Of a stretch of DNA of 11,470 nt, positions 11,305 to 11,470 are shown piece by piece. The position numbers and the translations under genes were made by a program. The stretch is from UCB3 sp964415605 (GTDB lineage Bacteria > Chloroflexota > Anaerolineae > Epilineales > Epilineaceae): assembly GCA_964415605.1 (NCBI GenBank), contig CAYQBA010000150.1:1-11470 (forward strand), read 5' to 3'. Within the stretch, counting starts at the first letter, position 1; each line of letters starts with the position of its first letter. The notes under the pieces were generated by a model. The model had not been told where the DNA came from. It did not search any database and saw only the letters and a list, made by a program, of their open reading frames with translations.

Positions 11305-11470
11305 TCACACACCGGGCACCAGGTGCGACCAAAGCCCGTCAATGGTGGCGCGCGCCTCTGCTACGGCCGCCGGGTCCGGGTCCGGCGCCGTAGCCGCTTC
11401 GGCGTCGGCCCACGCCACCAGGTCCGCCCCGATGTCGCCATACCAGCCGGACACCAGCGCGCCGGCGCCG
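11305..11470 (-). CDS. C-terminal end of a second copy of the 307-978 gene (cut by window edge)
   Basis: Minus-strand reading gives ALVSGWYGDIGADLVAWADA, then EAATAPDPDPAAVAEARATI, ending DGLWSHLVPGV before TGA at 11305-11307. The homologous end of the 307-978 protein runs ALVSGWYGDIGADLVTWADD and ends LEDLWRHFAPDA. The DNA is identical for 55 bases (11416-11470 against 418-472), then diverges toward the stop. The rest of the gene lies outside the window. The stop is only 8 bp from the repeat array, as its relative is 36 bp from the left array. Confidence 0.85.
   Translation of the reverse strand, partial: GAGALVSGWYGDIGADLVAWADAEAATAPDPDPAAVAEARATIDGLWSHLVPGV

Noticed and set aside
1..11470. 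tRNA genes, rRNA genes, transposases and cas genes
   Set aside because: None was recognised on either strand. In particular there is no tRNA beside the integrase and no cas gene near the arrays.

Overview
The window is very GC-rich bacterial DNA. All supported genes lie on the minus strand, in one dense, directional, translationally coupled cluster. Sigma70-type promoters, strong Shine-Dalgarno sites (AAGGGGTGA, GGGGAGG) and many 4-bp ATGA/GTGA stop-start overlaps point to a high-GC bacterium such as an actinobacterium or a thermophilic Chloroflexota. I cannot decide the lineage from sequence alone.

The content is that of an integrative, self-replicating and probably self-transferring element. 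Reading along the minus strand from right to left: a consensus promoter (about 10961-10989) starts an operon of four small DNA-binding or zinc-ribbon type proteins (SWIM-like, zinc-ribbon, Com-like, ribbon-helix-helix). Next come a protein joining an HNH nuclease to an FtsK-type motor, two small membrane proteins (one ending in a helix-turn-helix) and a small helical protein. After a promoter/operator region (6410-6472) come an LPD29-like protein and a tyrosine integrase. A repeat-containing promoter region (5077-5159) follows, then an excisionase-like HTH protein. After a structured 0.3-kb leader come a primase-polymerase, a zinc-ribbon protein, an unknown protein, a Topo VI-A-like TOPRIM protein, an HTH protein and an unknown 223-residue protein. 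Integrase, excisionase, Prim-Pol, FtsK-like translocase and small membrane proteins together are the classical parts list of actinomycete integrative and conjugative elements (AICEs), which move double-stranded DNA with a single FtsK-like pump. Here the integrase sits in the middle of the cluster.

The most unusual structure is at the two ends. The right edge holds the C-terminal end of a second gene homologous to the left-most gene (307-978), offset by 10,998 bp and including 55 identical bases. Directly beyond the stop codon of each copy lies a small array of GC-rich, nearly palindromic repeats with the geometry of a type I-E CRISPR array: three repeats with an exact 61-bp period at the right, and two repeats 62 bp apart at the left. 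No cas gene is present. The two right-hand spacers both contain perfect palindromes centred on CAATTG, which is odd for CRISPR spacers and leaves open an origin, transfer (clt-like) or partition site. A perfect DnaA box lies 120 bp away. The duplicated gene-plus-array arrangement suggests a repeating module, that is, tandem related elements or a repeated locus with a cargo between copies.
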